Shown piece by piece: positions 1 to 10,739 of a stretch of DNA of 64,000 bases; positions within the stretch are counted from its first letter, which is position 1, and the number at the start of each line of letters is the position of its first letter. A model generated the notes under the pieces. It was not told the DNA's origin. It worked only from the letters and a program-made list of their open reading frames with translations, and ran no database searches. Made by a program: the position numbers and the translations under genes. Origin of the DNA: Nipponacmea schrenckii (taxonomy: Eukaryota > Mollusca > Gastropoda > Lottiidae); the NCBI GenBank assembly GCA_030562195.1, contig JAUJPP010000005.1:39357106-39421105 (forward strand), given 5' to 3'.

Positions 1-313
1 TAATGCTATTAGGTATGGTTGGGTATATTGAAGAATAATTATTGGATTTGTAAATATTAATGTTTTAATTCAAAATCCTACAATTATCACCCGGGTAAAA
101 ATACAAGTTTTAAAATTTTATTCCAATTTTTTTTTACTAATAATCCATTTTTTTTTAATCCTAAACTAAAAAAAAATAAATAAATGATGTCGTATACGGA
201 CCACGGTAGAAATGGGCATCCATGTTTTATTTTCAAACAGACTTCTTACTCCGTAACCTTCTGTAGATCTGATTAATGACGACTTAATCACAAAATATTA
301 AAAAATAATAAAT

Positions 314-500
314 CAGTCACAATTTAAGATAATTTATCATAAAACAGTCACAATTCAAGATAATTTATCATAAGACAGTCACAATTTAAGATAATTTATC
401 ATAAAACAGTCACAATTTAAGATAATTTATCATAAAACAGTCACAATTTAAGATAATTTATCATAAAACAGTCACAATTTAAGATAGTTTATCATAAAAC
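314..500 (-). repeat. 31-bp minisatellite, about 6 copies
   Basis: Six near-identical units read CAGTCACAATTTAAGATAAT followed by TTATCATAAAA. The same unit recurs inverted in the right arm (about 6,026-6,240) and in the second palindrome (about 14,430-14,560). It is therefore part of the duplicated segment and was present before the duplications. Confidence 0.9.
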
Positions 501-1026
501 AGAAATGTTGAAACTGTTTGTGGAATTAATGGTAGAGATCCATGTCTTCATCTTTTACAGCAATTTAGTTATCTGTTAATAAAAGTAATATTTTAATTTA
601 TTGAGATGAAAGTAATGGCGGTGTGGTTCAAGGCATTAAAACCTTCTGGACATTTGGTGTCTCATTATAATGCTTCCTCGTTGTAGCAAGTGTCAGTACG
701 CCTTTTTTCTTATTAAAATACAGCTTGTGGGATTAGTTAGTTCCCTCCCTTGAACTGTTAAAATTAAGTACAAATATTTTTATCGGTTACATCCCTTAAA
801 ATATAAAATTGATCAAGTAAGCCAATGTTGTGTATGCCGAGAAGCAGTGACGGGTGTGGCGCGAGGCAGCATTTACCCCTTCTTCTGGTCACTTCCATAT
901 TGCAATACTTATTTTTAAACCAAGAAATTTCAGTTTTTATCTTAGTAATATGAATGATAAAACAATATTTTTCAAGAAAAACGGTGAATGAAATCGTGAA
1001 CAATATAGATACAAGAAAGACATACC

Positions 1027-1793
1027 TCAGGCATCATGTGCAATAAATTCTTCCAGATCAATTTGACCATCACCTGTTAGAAATATCAGTATATTTATTA
1101 TAACATTTGTATCAATATCATCCATACATTATACAGTTCTATAACTTTCAGATACAATATATTATATTATTCAGACAGGATAACCTTTATACTAACTATT
1201 AAAATCTGGATGTCTAGTGGTACATCCTGCTTATCTCAAGCTGCTTGGATTAAACAGTTGGCTGTGGGGAATTATGATTTTTCACTGTACGTTGGCCTAC
1301 ATTTTTTGCAATGTCGATGGCTATTTAAAGCCTGGAGCATCCATTGAACGACGAGACCTTTTTAAATTCCTCCCTTTGGACATGCATCTTTGACACGGCG
1401 GTCTTCTTGTGGTCGAGGGAAAAGTCGAACATTTCCGTATGTTAATCAGTAGAAGTACACATAAAACCTACAATTACAGGTAAACTATAAATATTTTAAT
1501 GAAAGAACAAAAACTTTACCGTTAATATCAGCTTCAGCAATAAAGTCGATTAATTCTTGGCCTTGTAATCCCAAAAGTTGACTGATTTCATCAGCAGTTA
1601 AAATATCATCTTCTGTAGCGGCCTCAAAAGCAGCATTAAATTCAGCTCCATTGTCTCGTTTACCGTATCCTCCTGTAGGAATTCTTGCGAGGAGTATCTC
1701 CCTGACTACTCTACCTAAACGGACTCTCCAGGACTGGACATCTTGTCCCATCATCATCACCAAAGCAACAGCAAGGAATACAGCGAGTTTCAT
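1027..1793 (-). CDS. Secreted precursor with cationic amidated-type peptide and EF-hand tail, left copy
   Basis: The coding exons are 1793-1520 and 1073-1027 (minus strand), with a GTAAAG donor and an AACAG acceptor; the product is 106 residues. Residues 1-21 form a signal peptide (hydrophobic, ending GQDVQS). Residues 22-43 form a basic segment starting WRVRLGRVVREIL and followed by G-K-R, the classic signal for dibasic cleavage and C-terminal amidation. Residues 47-106 are acidic, and the intron splits the loop DINGDGQIDLEE (89-100), which fits the canonical EF-hand pattern. The ATG is the only one ahead of the signal peptide. I do not recognise the family. A hormone-like or antimicrobial peptide precursor, or a matrix calcium-binding protein, would all fit. 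It is the divergent partner of the gene at 4,713. A GTATGT donor-like motif lies one base after the stop. Confidence 0.85.
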
Positions 1794-2181
1794 TCTGACG
1801 ATTTAAAAGATAATCTTCATCAGTAAAAAAATGTTCCAGGTTTTTATTTCTTACATTAACTTAGTCTCAAATCCACGATAAGATGATAGATTGATGATGA
1901 TTCTGGTGTTCCAGTTACCTGTTTTAAACTGGATATAGAATTCAGCAATATCATTGAGCTAATTAATGTCCTTCTCAGACTACAAAAGAGTTCAGATATA
2001 TTCCTTGTTTCTGTTTCTTGTACAATTAAAAGTTGAAATATAAATCCTACTTACATGTCAGTATATTATATCAACGACTTCAAACTGAGGTGAAATGATG
2101 AAAATCTCTCTACAATTTATACTTGTTCTTGTGAAATTTAATCAATGGAGAGTAAATTATATTTGTCGTAAAATCTGTTAA

Positions 2182-4171
2182 GATAGCTTGCCAGGCAAGG
2201 TAATATACGCCCACTGGCAGCATTGATTTTGAAAAAAAAAATATACATATAGGCTTACTTCTTTTCTTGGGTGATAAATGTACAATATTACTAAGTTTCC
2301 TTAAAATCAGTCAATAATTATATCTAATAACAAGGCAATGACTCATTATAGATTTTCAGTATTTTTGATTATTTAAAGGGTTCACTCTTGGGTGATAACA
2401 AACAATTTCAACAAAATGCATCAAAATCCGTAAGGAAATGTGCCTTGGAAAAACAAGCCGAAAACCAAACGCGTTTTAAAGAACAAGGGCAATAATTCAT
2501 ATTAAATATTTTGTGATATTTCTTTTCAATAGGGTTCATCCTTGAATGATAATTAAAAATTCAGCAAGTTCTGTCAAAATCTGTAAAGCATTTTGCCTTC
2601 TAAACTGTTTACGGGCTAAAATTTTGATGCTTTTTCAAAAACAGAGAAATTACTGACATTAAATATTTTAAGATTTATCTGATTTCCAATAGGGTTCATC
2701 CTTAGGCTATTCCACATACTCATGCCAAGTTCAGTTAAAATCAGTCAAGAAATATGACTTGCAAAGTGTTAATGAGCCAAAAATCGAAATCATTTGAAAG
2801 AACAAAGGCAATCAAATATTATGTGATATTTCTTGTTTTCAATAGGGTTCATCCTTGAGTGATAATTAACAATTTCAGAAAATTTTGTCAAAATCTGTAA
2901 ATCATTGTGCCTTCTAAAGGGTTTACAAGCTAAATTTTTTGACGCGTTTTCAAAAACAAGGGCAATAACTAATACAGTGTTCATCATTAGGTGATTACAA
3001 ATACTCATGTCAAGTTACGTCAAAATCGCTCAAGGATTGTGACTTGTAGAGTGTTTACAAGGACACATTTTCAAAGCATGGGCAATAATTCGTATCAAAA
3101 ATATTTCGATATATTTGATTTTCAATAGGGTTCATCCTTCGGTGATATTTAACAATTTCAGCAAGTTTTGTCATAATCGGTCAATAATTGTGCTTTGTAG
3201 ACAAGCAACAAATTGAACGCGTTTTCAAAATCAAGGACAATAACTGATACCTAATATTTTTCGATTTAACTTAATTTCAATAGGGTTCATCCTTAGGTGA
3301 TAACAAATACTCATACAATTGTGACTTGTAGAGTGTTTACAAGTCAAAAACCCAACACATTTTATAAAACAAGGGCAATAATTCGTATTAAATATATTTC
3401 GATATTTTCTGTTTTCAAAAGGGTTAATCTTTGGGTGATATTAAACAATTTCAGCAAGCTTTGTCAAAATCGGTCAAGAATTGTGCCTTGTAGAGTGTTT
3501 ACAAGCCAAAATTTGAACGCGTTTTCAAAAAAAAAGGGGCAATAATTCATATTAAACATATTTTAATATCTTTTATTTTCAATAGAGCTCATCCCTTGGT
3601 GATAATAAACAATTTCAGCGAGTTCTGTCAACATTGATCATGAATTGTGCCTTCACGAATGTTTATAAGCCAAAAAGTTGAACGCGTTATCAAAAACATG
3701 GGCAATAACTGACAGTAAATATTTTTCGATTTAACTGATGTTTAATAAGGGTCATCCTTGGGTGATAAATGCTCAAGCCAAGTTTCATCAAAATCCATTA
3801 AGAATTGTTCTCTCAAGAGTGTTTACAAGCTAAAATTGATCGCTGATTTTCAATAGGGTTTATCCTTGAGTTATAACATACTCTTACACCAAGTTTCATC
3901 AAAATCATTCAAGAATTGCACATTGTAGAGTGTTTACTAGCCATTCAAGAACAAGGGCAAGAACTCATACTAAATTTTTTCCGATTTCGCTGATTTTCAA
4001 TAGGGTTCATCCTTGCGTGATCATAAACACTCATACTAAGTTTCATCTAAATCCGTCAAGAATTGCACCTTGTAGAGTGTTTACGAGCAATTGTGGACAG
4101 ACGGACAGAACCGACTTATGGACGGACATGGGTGACGACAATATACGCCCCACATTTCATGTTGGCGTATA
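2182..4171 (+). mobile_element. Non-autonomous tandem-core element (pearl/Helitron-like), copy 1
   Basis: The left end GATAGCTTGCCAGGCAAGG leads into ATATACGCCCAC. The right end has GGACAGACGGACAG and then the hairpin ATACGCCCCACAT/ATGTTGGCGTAT near 4,142-4,170. Between them lie about nine diverged units of roughly 150-210 bp, each with GGGTTCATCCTT, GTCAAAATC, TAGAGTGTTTACAAG and AGGGCAATAA. The same two ends flank 19,768-21,922. Short open frames inside (for example 3,297-3,545 and 3,930-4,172) are repeat-derived and not genes. The layout of fixed ends, microsatellite and tandem core recalls the bivalve 'pearl' elements; the class assignment is inference. Confidence 0.75.
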
Positions 4172-4352
4172 AAAATATGTTCCACATTTGTTATTGCTTC
4201 GCTTGTTGACCGGACTTAACAACTTATTTATGTGATATTAGATGTGTTTCTATAGGCGACCAACCTCTATAACATCAATTATTATACATGTTAAATATCA
4301 GTTGTTAAGTCCGGTCAACAAACGAAACAATAACAAAAGTGGAACATATTTT
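4172..4352. mobile_element. Foldback MITE at palindrome centre
   Basis: AAAATATGTTCCAC at 4,172 is mirrored by GTGGAACATATTTT ending at 4,352. The inverted repeats continue for about 47-50 bp, including GTTGACCGGACTTAACAACT and its complement, around an AT-rich loop of about 80 bp. No open frame is present. It sits exactly between the tandem-core element and the right palindrome arm. Confidence 0.85.
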
Positions 4353-4712
4353 AACAGTTTTTACGACAAATATAATTTACTTTCCATTGATTAAATTTCA
4401 CAAGAATGAAGTATAAATTGTAGAGAGATTTTCATCATTTCACCTCAGTTTGAAGTCGTTGATATAATATACTGACATGTAAGTAGGATTTATATTTCAA
4501 TTCTTGTACAAGAAACAGAAACAACTCTAGTGGAATAAATCTGAACTCTCAATGATATTGCTGAATTCTATATCCAGTTTAAAACAAGTAACTGGAACAC
4601 CAGAATCATCATCAATCTATCATCTTATCGTGGATTTGAGACGAAGTTAATGTAAGAAATAAAAACCTGGAACATTTTTTTACTGATGAAGATTATCTTT
4701 TAAATTGTCAGA

Positions 4713-5475
4713 ATGAAACTCGCTGTAATCCTTGCTGTTGCTATGGTGATGATGATGGGACAAGATGTCCAGTCCTGGAGAGTCCGTTTAGGTAGAGTTG
4801 TCAGGGAGATACTCGCTGTAAGAATTCCTACAGGATACGGTAAACGAGACAATGGAGCTGAATTTAATGCTGCTTTTGAGGCAGCTACAGAAGATGATAT
4901 TTTAACTGCTGATGAAATCAGTCAACTTTTGGGTTTACAAGGCCAAGAATTAATCGACTTTATTGCTGAAGCTGATATTAACGGTAAAGTTTTTGTTCTT
5001 TCATTAAAATATTTATAGTTTACCTATAATTGTAGGTTTTATGTGTACTTCTACTGATTAACATACGAAAATGTTTGACTTTTCCCTCGATTACAAGAAT
5101 ACCCCTTTGTTCTTTTGTCAAAGATGCAGGTCCAAAGGGGGGAATTGAAAAAGGTCTCGTCGTTCAATGGATGCTCCAGGCTTTAAAGAGCCATCGACAT
5201 TGCAAAAAATGTAGGCCAACTTAAAGTGAAAAATCATAATTCCCCATAGCCCACTGCTTAATCCAATCAGCTTGAGGTAAGCAGGATATACCACTAATAG
5301 TTATTATGAAAGTTATCCTGTCTGAATAATATAATACTAGTATATTGTATCTGAAAGTTATAGAACTGTATAACGTCTGGATAATATTGATACAAATGTT
5401 ATAATTAATATACGGATATTTCTAACAGGTGATGGTCAAATTGATCTGGAAGAATTTATTGCACATGATGCCTGA
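4713..5475 (+). CDS. Secreted precursor with cationic amidated-type peptide and EF-hand tail, right copy
   Basis: The coding exons are 4713-4983 and 5429-5475; the product is 105 residues. Signal peptide 1-21, basic segment 22-42 (WRVRLGRVVREILAVRIPTG plus Y), then G-K-R at 43-45, then an acidic tail 46-105 with a canonical EF-hand loop at 88-99 (D-x-N-x-D-G-x-I-x-x-x-E). A second, degenerate helix-loop (TEDDILTADEIS) precedes it, so the tail may form a one-and-a-half EF-hand unit. The 60-residue tail is identical to the left copy; all protein differences lie in the signal and basic peptide. The likely route is secretory, with cleavage at KR. Function is unknown. The last exon may not be the transcript end: TGAG is followed directly by a GTATGT donor-like sequence. 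Confidence 0.88.
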
Positions 5476-6025
5476 GGTATGTCTTTCTTGTATCTATATT
5501 GTTCACGGTTCCATTCACTGTTGTTCTTGAAAAATATAAGTTTATAATTCATATTACTAAGATAAAAACTGAAATTTCTGGTTTTAAAAATAAGTAAACA
5601 TTGCAATATGGAAGTTATATCAGGTGTCCAGAAGAGTAGGTAAACGCTGCCTCGCGCCACACCCGTCACTGCTTCTCGGCATACACAACATTGGCTTACT
5701 TGATCAATTTTATATTTCAAGGGATGTAACTGATAAAAATATTTGTACTTAATTTTAACAGTTCAAGGGAGGGAACTAACTAATCATAAAAGCTGTATTT
5801 TAATAAGAAAAAAGGCGTACTGACACTTGCTACAACGAGGAAGCATTATTATGAGACACCAAATGTCCAGAAGGTTTTAATGCCTTGAACCACACCGCCA
5901 TTACTTTTATCTCAATGACTTAAAATATTACTTTTATTAACAGATAACTAAATTGCTGTAAAAGATGAAGACATGGATCTCTACGATTAATTTCACAAAC
6001 AGTTTCAGATGTAACTATCTTAATT

Positions 6026-6240
6026 ACTGTTTTATGATAAACTATCTTAAATTGTGACTGTTTTATGATAAATTATAAATTTTTAAAATTTCTAAATTTG
6101 ACTGTTTTATGATAATTATCTTAAATTTGACTGTTTTATGATAAATTATCTTAAATTTGACTGTTTTATGATAATTATCTTAAATTGTGACTGTTTTATG
6201 ATAATTATCTTAAATTGTGACTGTTTTATGATAAATTATA
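6026..6240 (+). repeat. 31-bp minisatellite, right-arm copy
   Basis: Units of ACTGTTTTATGATAAATTAT plus CTTAAATTGTG, about seven, some shortened by one to several bases. This is the inverse of the array at 314-500. Confidence 0.9.
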
Positions 6241-6554
6241 TTATGATTTAATGTCATTTAGAAAGTGGTGTTCAACAATATTTTTGAAACCCGTTCGGGT
6301 CTCAGCCAATTTTCAGTACTAGAATCTGTGCTATACCAAGAAAGTGTTATCCCAATAACGAAAATAAAATTATATTATATTGTAACTGTTTTATTATTTT
6401 TTAATACTTTTTGATTAACTCGTCATTAATCAGATCTACAGAAGGTTACGGAGTAAGAAATCTGTTTGAAAATAAAAGTGGATGCCATTCCTACGCTGTT
6501 CCGTATACGACATCATTTATTTATTTTTTTAGTTTAGGATTAAAAAAATGGAAT

Positions 6555-7085
6555 ATACAATCAAACCTGTATTAAGTAACCAGTCAAGGGTAATTGCTGG
6601 ATGTGGTGCTTAATACAGGTGGCTGTTGAATACAGGTGGAGGAAGCAGGGCTGTTGATTTATTATTATTTAGTAGTATCCAACTGTAAAATGTATTTCAA
6701 TGCCATAAATTTTTAGTTATATTCATCATTATTGAGACTTTAATTTTCTGAACATACTGTCAAACATCTACAGTAATTTAATATTTTTTACGAAGTTACA
6801 AATGTTGACTTTAAGATAACTTGATTTTAAAATTTGTATCAATAATATATAATTAAAAACTTTTATTTTCACCCGGGTGATAATTGTAGGATTTCGAATT
6901 AAAACATAATTAATACTAGTCACTCAGTGCTAACCTCAATTCAAAATTTCTAGAATTATCACCTGAGTGAAAAAGTTTGTATTAAATATTATTGAATTAT
7001 CACCTGGGTGAAAATTAAATTCCTCCCAGGTGAAAATACAAGTTTTAAAATTATATTCCCGTTTTAAAATCATATTCCATTTTTT
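6555..7085. repeat. Insertion in right arm plus palindromic TCACCCGGGTGA motifs
   Basis: About 6,555-6,860 is absent from the left arm. It contains CCTGTATTAAG mirrored by CTTAATACAGG, so it may be another small foldback insertion. From about 6,865 to 7,035 a self-complementary motif of the type TTTTCACCCGGGTGATAATT recurs four times with changes and in both orientations. No gene is visible. Confidence 0.55.
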
Positions 7086-7090
7086 AAATG

Positions 7091-7725
7091 CCAACCACAT
7101 GGTGCCTTCAGTCCTGTGAATATCCCCAAAATTCTGGAATATAATGGAATTTTCATGCTAAACTTAGTTACTGGCCAGTTAGAGATGAAGACTCTTCATA
7201 GCCAATTTTTGAAAAATTGGCATTTTTTAACAGTCCACTGTGTTGGTGGTGGGGCATATTTTTGATGGACTTTGCAGAATCCCAATCACATGGTGTCTTC
7301 AGACCTGTGAATATTCCAAAAATTCCAATATAAAGGTATTTTCTTGCCAAACTTAGTTACTGACCCGTCTGTGATGAAGACTCTTCATGGCCATTTTTTA
7401 AACAGTCCACGCTGATGGTGGTGGGGCATAATCTTTGATGGAATTGCCAAATTACCAACCACATGGTGCCTTCAGACCTGTGAATATCCCCAAAATTCTA
7501 ATATAATTGAATTTTCATGCCAAACTTAATAACTCACCAGTTAAAGATGAAGACTCTGCATGGCCATTTTTTTTTTAAAATGGCAAATTTTTTAACAGTC
7601 CACGCTGATGGTGGTGGAGTATACTTTTTGATGGAATTGACAGAATTCTACCCACATGGTGCTTCAGACCTGTGAATATCCCAAAAATTCTCAGATGAAG
7701 ACTCTTCATGGCCAATTTTTGAGAC
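7091..7725. repeat. Tandem repeat, about 175-195 bp unit, 3.3 copies
   Basis: Units begin at about 7,091, 7,282, 7,455 and 7,650 with CCAACCACATGGTGCCTTCA or a close variant. They share GACCTGTGAATATCC, GATGAAGACTCTTCATGGCC and AACAGTCCACGCTGATGGTG. No supported coding sequence. Confidence 0.85.
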
Positions 7726-8609
7726 TTATCAAAGTTTTCCCTGAATCTTAGGGCTCTATAAATAAATTCAGCTTAATTCAAACTCTGGTTAGCATCATTC
7801 ATTAAACCCTAGTAATCAATTGTATTGACAATTAGCTTAAATCTCAAATTTATTTGTATTTAATGGGCAGTATAGCAAAAAATGGGCCTCATCTTCTACC
7901 ACCTTTTTATTGGAGTGCTTGTAACAAAATTTCCTATCCTTTCTATCAATAGCTTTCCAGCGTCCAGTATCAACTGATAATTTATCACAACCACAGGACA
8001 AAATATTCCTGAAACATTTACTATTGATGCTACTTAAATATTGTTCACAGTTCTAAGTAGTTTTAATTTGTTCATACAATACTAGTTTTTCATTTGATTC
8101 CATGTTACTATACTATTCTAGTTGCCAGATATCAGACAGTCTTTCCTTGAGGCTTGATAGAAATGACGTTATATTAGGCATAATTATAGCCAGAATTGTC
8201 TGAAATATCCTTAACATGGGCTACCCAGTTAACTCTATTTTATTTATTATTTTAAAAGGTCAGAAAGCATACATACACATAAAGATACTGATTGTCTTTG
8301 AATGTGAACACATAGAGCTCGGCATTCACTAAACTGACAGCTTCGTCACGAATCTACTCATGCTACAAATTTCATAGATTTGTGATTAAATAAAGCTGTA
8401 TAGAGTCAAATTCTTGTTACTATGTGAAACATTCAGATTTATAAAAAGAGAAAACCATATAATCCTTTTTCATAAAAAATAAACGTTTGAGTGCTAGAGC
8501 AAACAATTAAAACTACCACAAGCATATCTTTGGTACGGAATCAGAGAATTTTAAACATTTACAAAACCTATGGAAAATTATCCATGTTCTGACCCAATTA
8601 GGACTTATA
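7726..8609. other. No recognisable gene
   Basis: AT-rich unique-looking sequence. I see no exon, RNA gene or clear repeat here. Confidence 0.5.
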
Positions 8610-9455
8610 AAAAAAAAGAGATATGGACCCGAAATTCTGCAGAGATTAACTTCAGATAGTTGGCTACCTGCACTATAAATTTCAACTTTACATCTCCAGT
8701 AGTTTTTCGTGGCAGCAGTTCTAAGTTTTGGTCTGCACCGAAGAATGTGCAACAAGCAACTATAGGACCGTATAGGCTGGTGTCCGACGCCCCACCCCCG
8801 AATATAAAAATGACCATAACTGGGCGGGTTTTGATCCTATCGATTCAATTTTCGCATGAAACGAAAGCTTATGCATTTCTACGTCTTTTTCAGTCGAAAC
8901 ATATTTTCGATTTTTGTTCAAACTTTCGAGAAAAACGACTTTGAAGTTGTACCCAAACAGTCAAGTTGAACATCGCTGATATTTTGGTTTGGGAAAAAGC
9001 CTGACACCAAAAGCGCCGTCATTGCCAGAGTTTTCCTGGTATGGACATGAAATTTTGCAGAGTTTAACTTCAGATAGTTGGTTACGTGCATTATAAATTT
9101 CAACTTTACATCTCCAGTAGTTTTTCCGTGGCAGCAGTTTTGGTCCACACCTTATAGACTGGTGGCCGACGCCCCGCCCCGAACGCCCGCCATAACTCGG
9201 TGAGTTTTGATCCAATCGGTACAATTTTTGCATGAAATGAAATCTTATCCATTTCTACGTCTTTGTTAGTCAGAACTTATTTTTAGATTTTTTTTTTTTT
9301 TTTGAAACATTCAAGAAAAACGACTTTGAAGTTGTACCCAAACAGCCAAGTTCAACATCAATGATATTTTGGTTTGGGAAAAAGCCTGACACCAAAAGCG
9401 CTGTAACTGCCAGAGTTTTCATGGTATGGACCTGAAATTATGCAGAGTTTGTAAA
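8610..9455. repeat. Tandem repeat, about 380-420 bp unit, 2.1 copies
   Basis: GAAATTCTGCAGAG-type starts occur near 8,630, 9,050 and 9,433. Each unit holds AACTTCAGATAGTTGG, CATCTCCAGTAGTTTTTC, CCGACGCCCC, CATTTCTACGTCTTT and AACGACTTTGAAGTTGTACC in that order. Several short open frames on both strands (8,513-9,233) follow from the repeat and are not supported as genes. Confidence 0.85.
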
Positions 9456-9457
9456 AG

Positions 9458-10235
9458 CCAATAGTTGTCTTCTTACGCATGACAATATCAGAACACGACA
9501 AAGCAAGGAGATTAACATATTTTTGCTTTCCTACTGTCAACAGAAGTTCAGGAATTTCTAATATCTGTAGAGAGGAGTAAAGTATGTCTGGTATAAACAA
9601 GCACGTGAGTTGTGTTTTTACATTATTCAATCCTGCTCTGATTGGAACCCATACCAATTTAGAACTTTTACCAGGGATGAAAAATATTTCGATGACCACT
9701 ATTTACATTACAAATTGCATGATCAGATTTCAACAATTTAACATCATCACAAGTTTTGACACTAAATGAGGTATAGAATTAGATAAGGGTTCATTAGATG
9801 AACAGTAAGAGTGTGTCCATTAAGATCTAATTTTAATCCAACCCACCCTTCAAAAGAGATATTTGACCAATTGGCAGCCAAGAGTCTAAACTTGTAGCCA
9901 GGATCCAACAAATCAGTAACTGGGCGAATACTTTTGTACACCAGAGGCAAATGTTTGTCTAAAAGTGTTTGCTTATTAAGTACACCTGGAAAGCCTTGTC
10001 CCACAATACTGAAACACCATTTAAAGAACAATCAACATGGCAAACATCACCAATTAAATTAACCAATTTATGCCGTATTTTTTACGTTAAACTAAGGACT
10101 TGTCCCTTCAACTCATCAACTGTACTAGCTTGTAATGGATTTTCCAAATACTTTCTCTGAACAGCCACGTCTATTTGTCGAGACAAACTAAGGAAAGAGA
10201 TAGATTTAATTTGTCCTTGGATTTTTAAATATTTC
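9458..10235 (-). pseudogene. Decayed Ty3/gypsy-like retrotransposon fragment (protease to pre-RT linker)
   Basis: Read on the minus strand from right to left, pieces in more than one frame resemble the aspartyl-protease region of gypsy-like polyproteins and the spacer before reverse transcriptase. They include a strand near 9,830-9,900 reading AANWSNISFEGWV and a downstream piece near 9,540-9,580 reading LEIPELLLTV. The catalytic D-T/S-G triad is not intact in the position where it would be expected, and frameshifts and stops break the frame. No reverse transcriptase, integrase or LTR is visible. Up to about 10,580 there may be more of the same element, but I cannot support it. The identification rests on remembered family patterns, so confidence is moderate. 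Confidence 0.55.
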
Positions 10236-10574
10236 TATATTGAGTTTCTTGCCAAAGTCAAGATTCACAGAATCGGGTAAAACAGGAATATTATCAGTTG
10301 TTGTACTGGTGTCACTGTCAGTCAACCGGAGCAAGTTTTTTTCCATAGCACCAGAATTTGAGGGCAATGTCAAATGCCTTCATAGCCTTACTACAAGTCT
10401 AACAGTGGTATCGATATTTGAACTCATGGTTCTTGTCGTTCCTTATAACCACACAATTCTCCACCCTTGTTTTTTTTCAAAGTCAGAAAATGCTCGATTA
10501 ATAAGGTGGCTGCGGGGGAAGATTGGTTTGGGACAGACAATGAAGAAGACCTTGGTCTCCACAATATCTATATT

Positions 10575-10675
10575 GGATAGGAATGTATGTTTTATTTTCA
10601 AACAGACCTTCTGTAGATCAGATTAATGAAGAGTTAATCATTAAATATTAAAAAATAATAAAACAGTTACAATAC
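10575..10675 (-). repeat. Fragment of palindrome-1 outer arm
   Basis: TGTTTTATTTTCAAACAGAC, CTTCTGTAGATCAGATTAAT and the TTAAAAAATAATAAAACAGT block match about 220-320 in the same orientation. This is the outermost piece of the second, partial copy of the arm; an insertion separates it from the part at 12,085. Confidence 0.75.
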
Positions 10676-10739
10676 TAGAACTGTGAACAGCTCCGAGCGT
10701 GGCAACTATGCGTTATCCCATGGATTTCGAACATTTTGA

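Larger units (their letters stand above)
1..2181 (-). repeat. Left arm of large palindrome 1
   Basis: This arm is the reverse complement of 4,351 to about 6,555, and again of about 6,870-6,910. Shared landmarks in inverted order include the ATGATGTCGTATACGG-type block near 185, the 31-bp minisatellite, the block ending GGTGTGGCGCGAGGC near 860, both exons of the precursor gene, and the block next to 2,181. The inner junction is sharp: homology stops after CTGTTAA, where a mobile element starts at 2,182. The outer end runs off the window start. Apart from the minisatellite and the gene, the arm holds only intron and flanking sequence. Confidence 0.9.
4351..6910 (+). repeat. Right arm of large palindrome 1
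   Basis: This is the inverted copy of the left arm, starting TTAACAGTTTTTACGACAAA. It carries the second precursor gene, the minisatellite and the outer block ending near 6,555. An insertion follows, and homology resumes at about 6,870-6,910 (ACCCGGGTGATAATTGTAGG). Arm-to-arm identity looks high but is interrupted by small indels. Confidence 0.9.

Noticed and set aside
8513..9233. Several overlapping ORFs of 70-94 codons
   Set aside because: Both strands of the 400-bp tandem repeat are open by chance; no domain.
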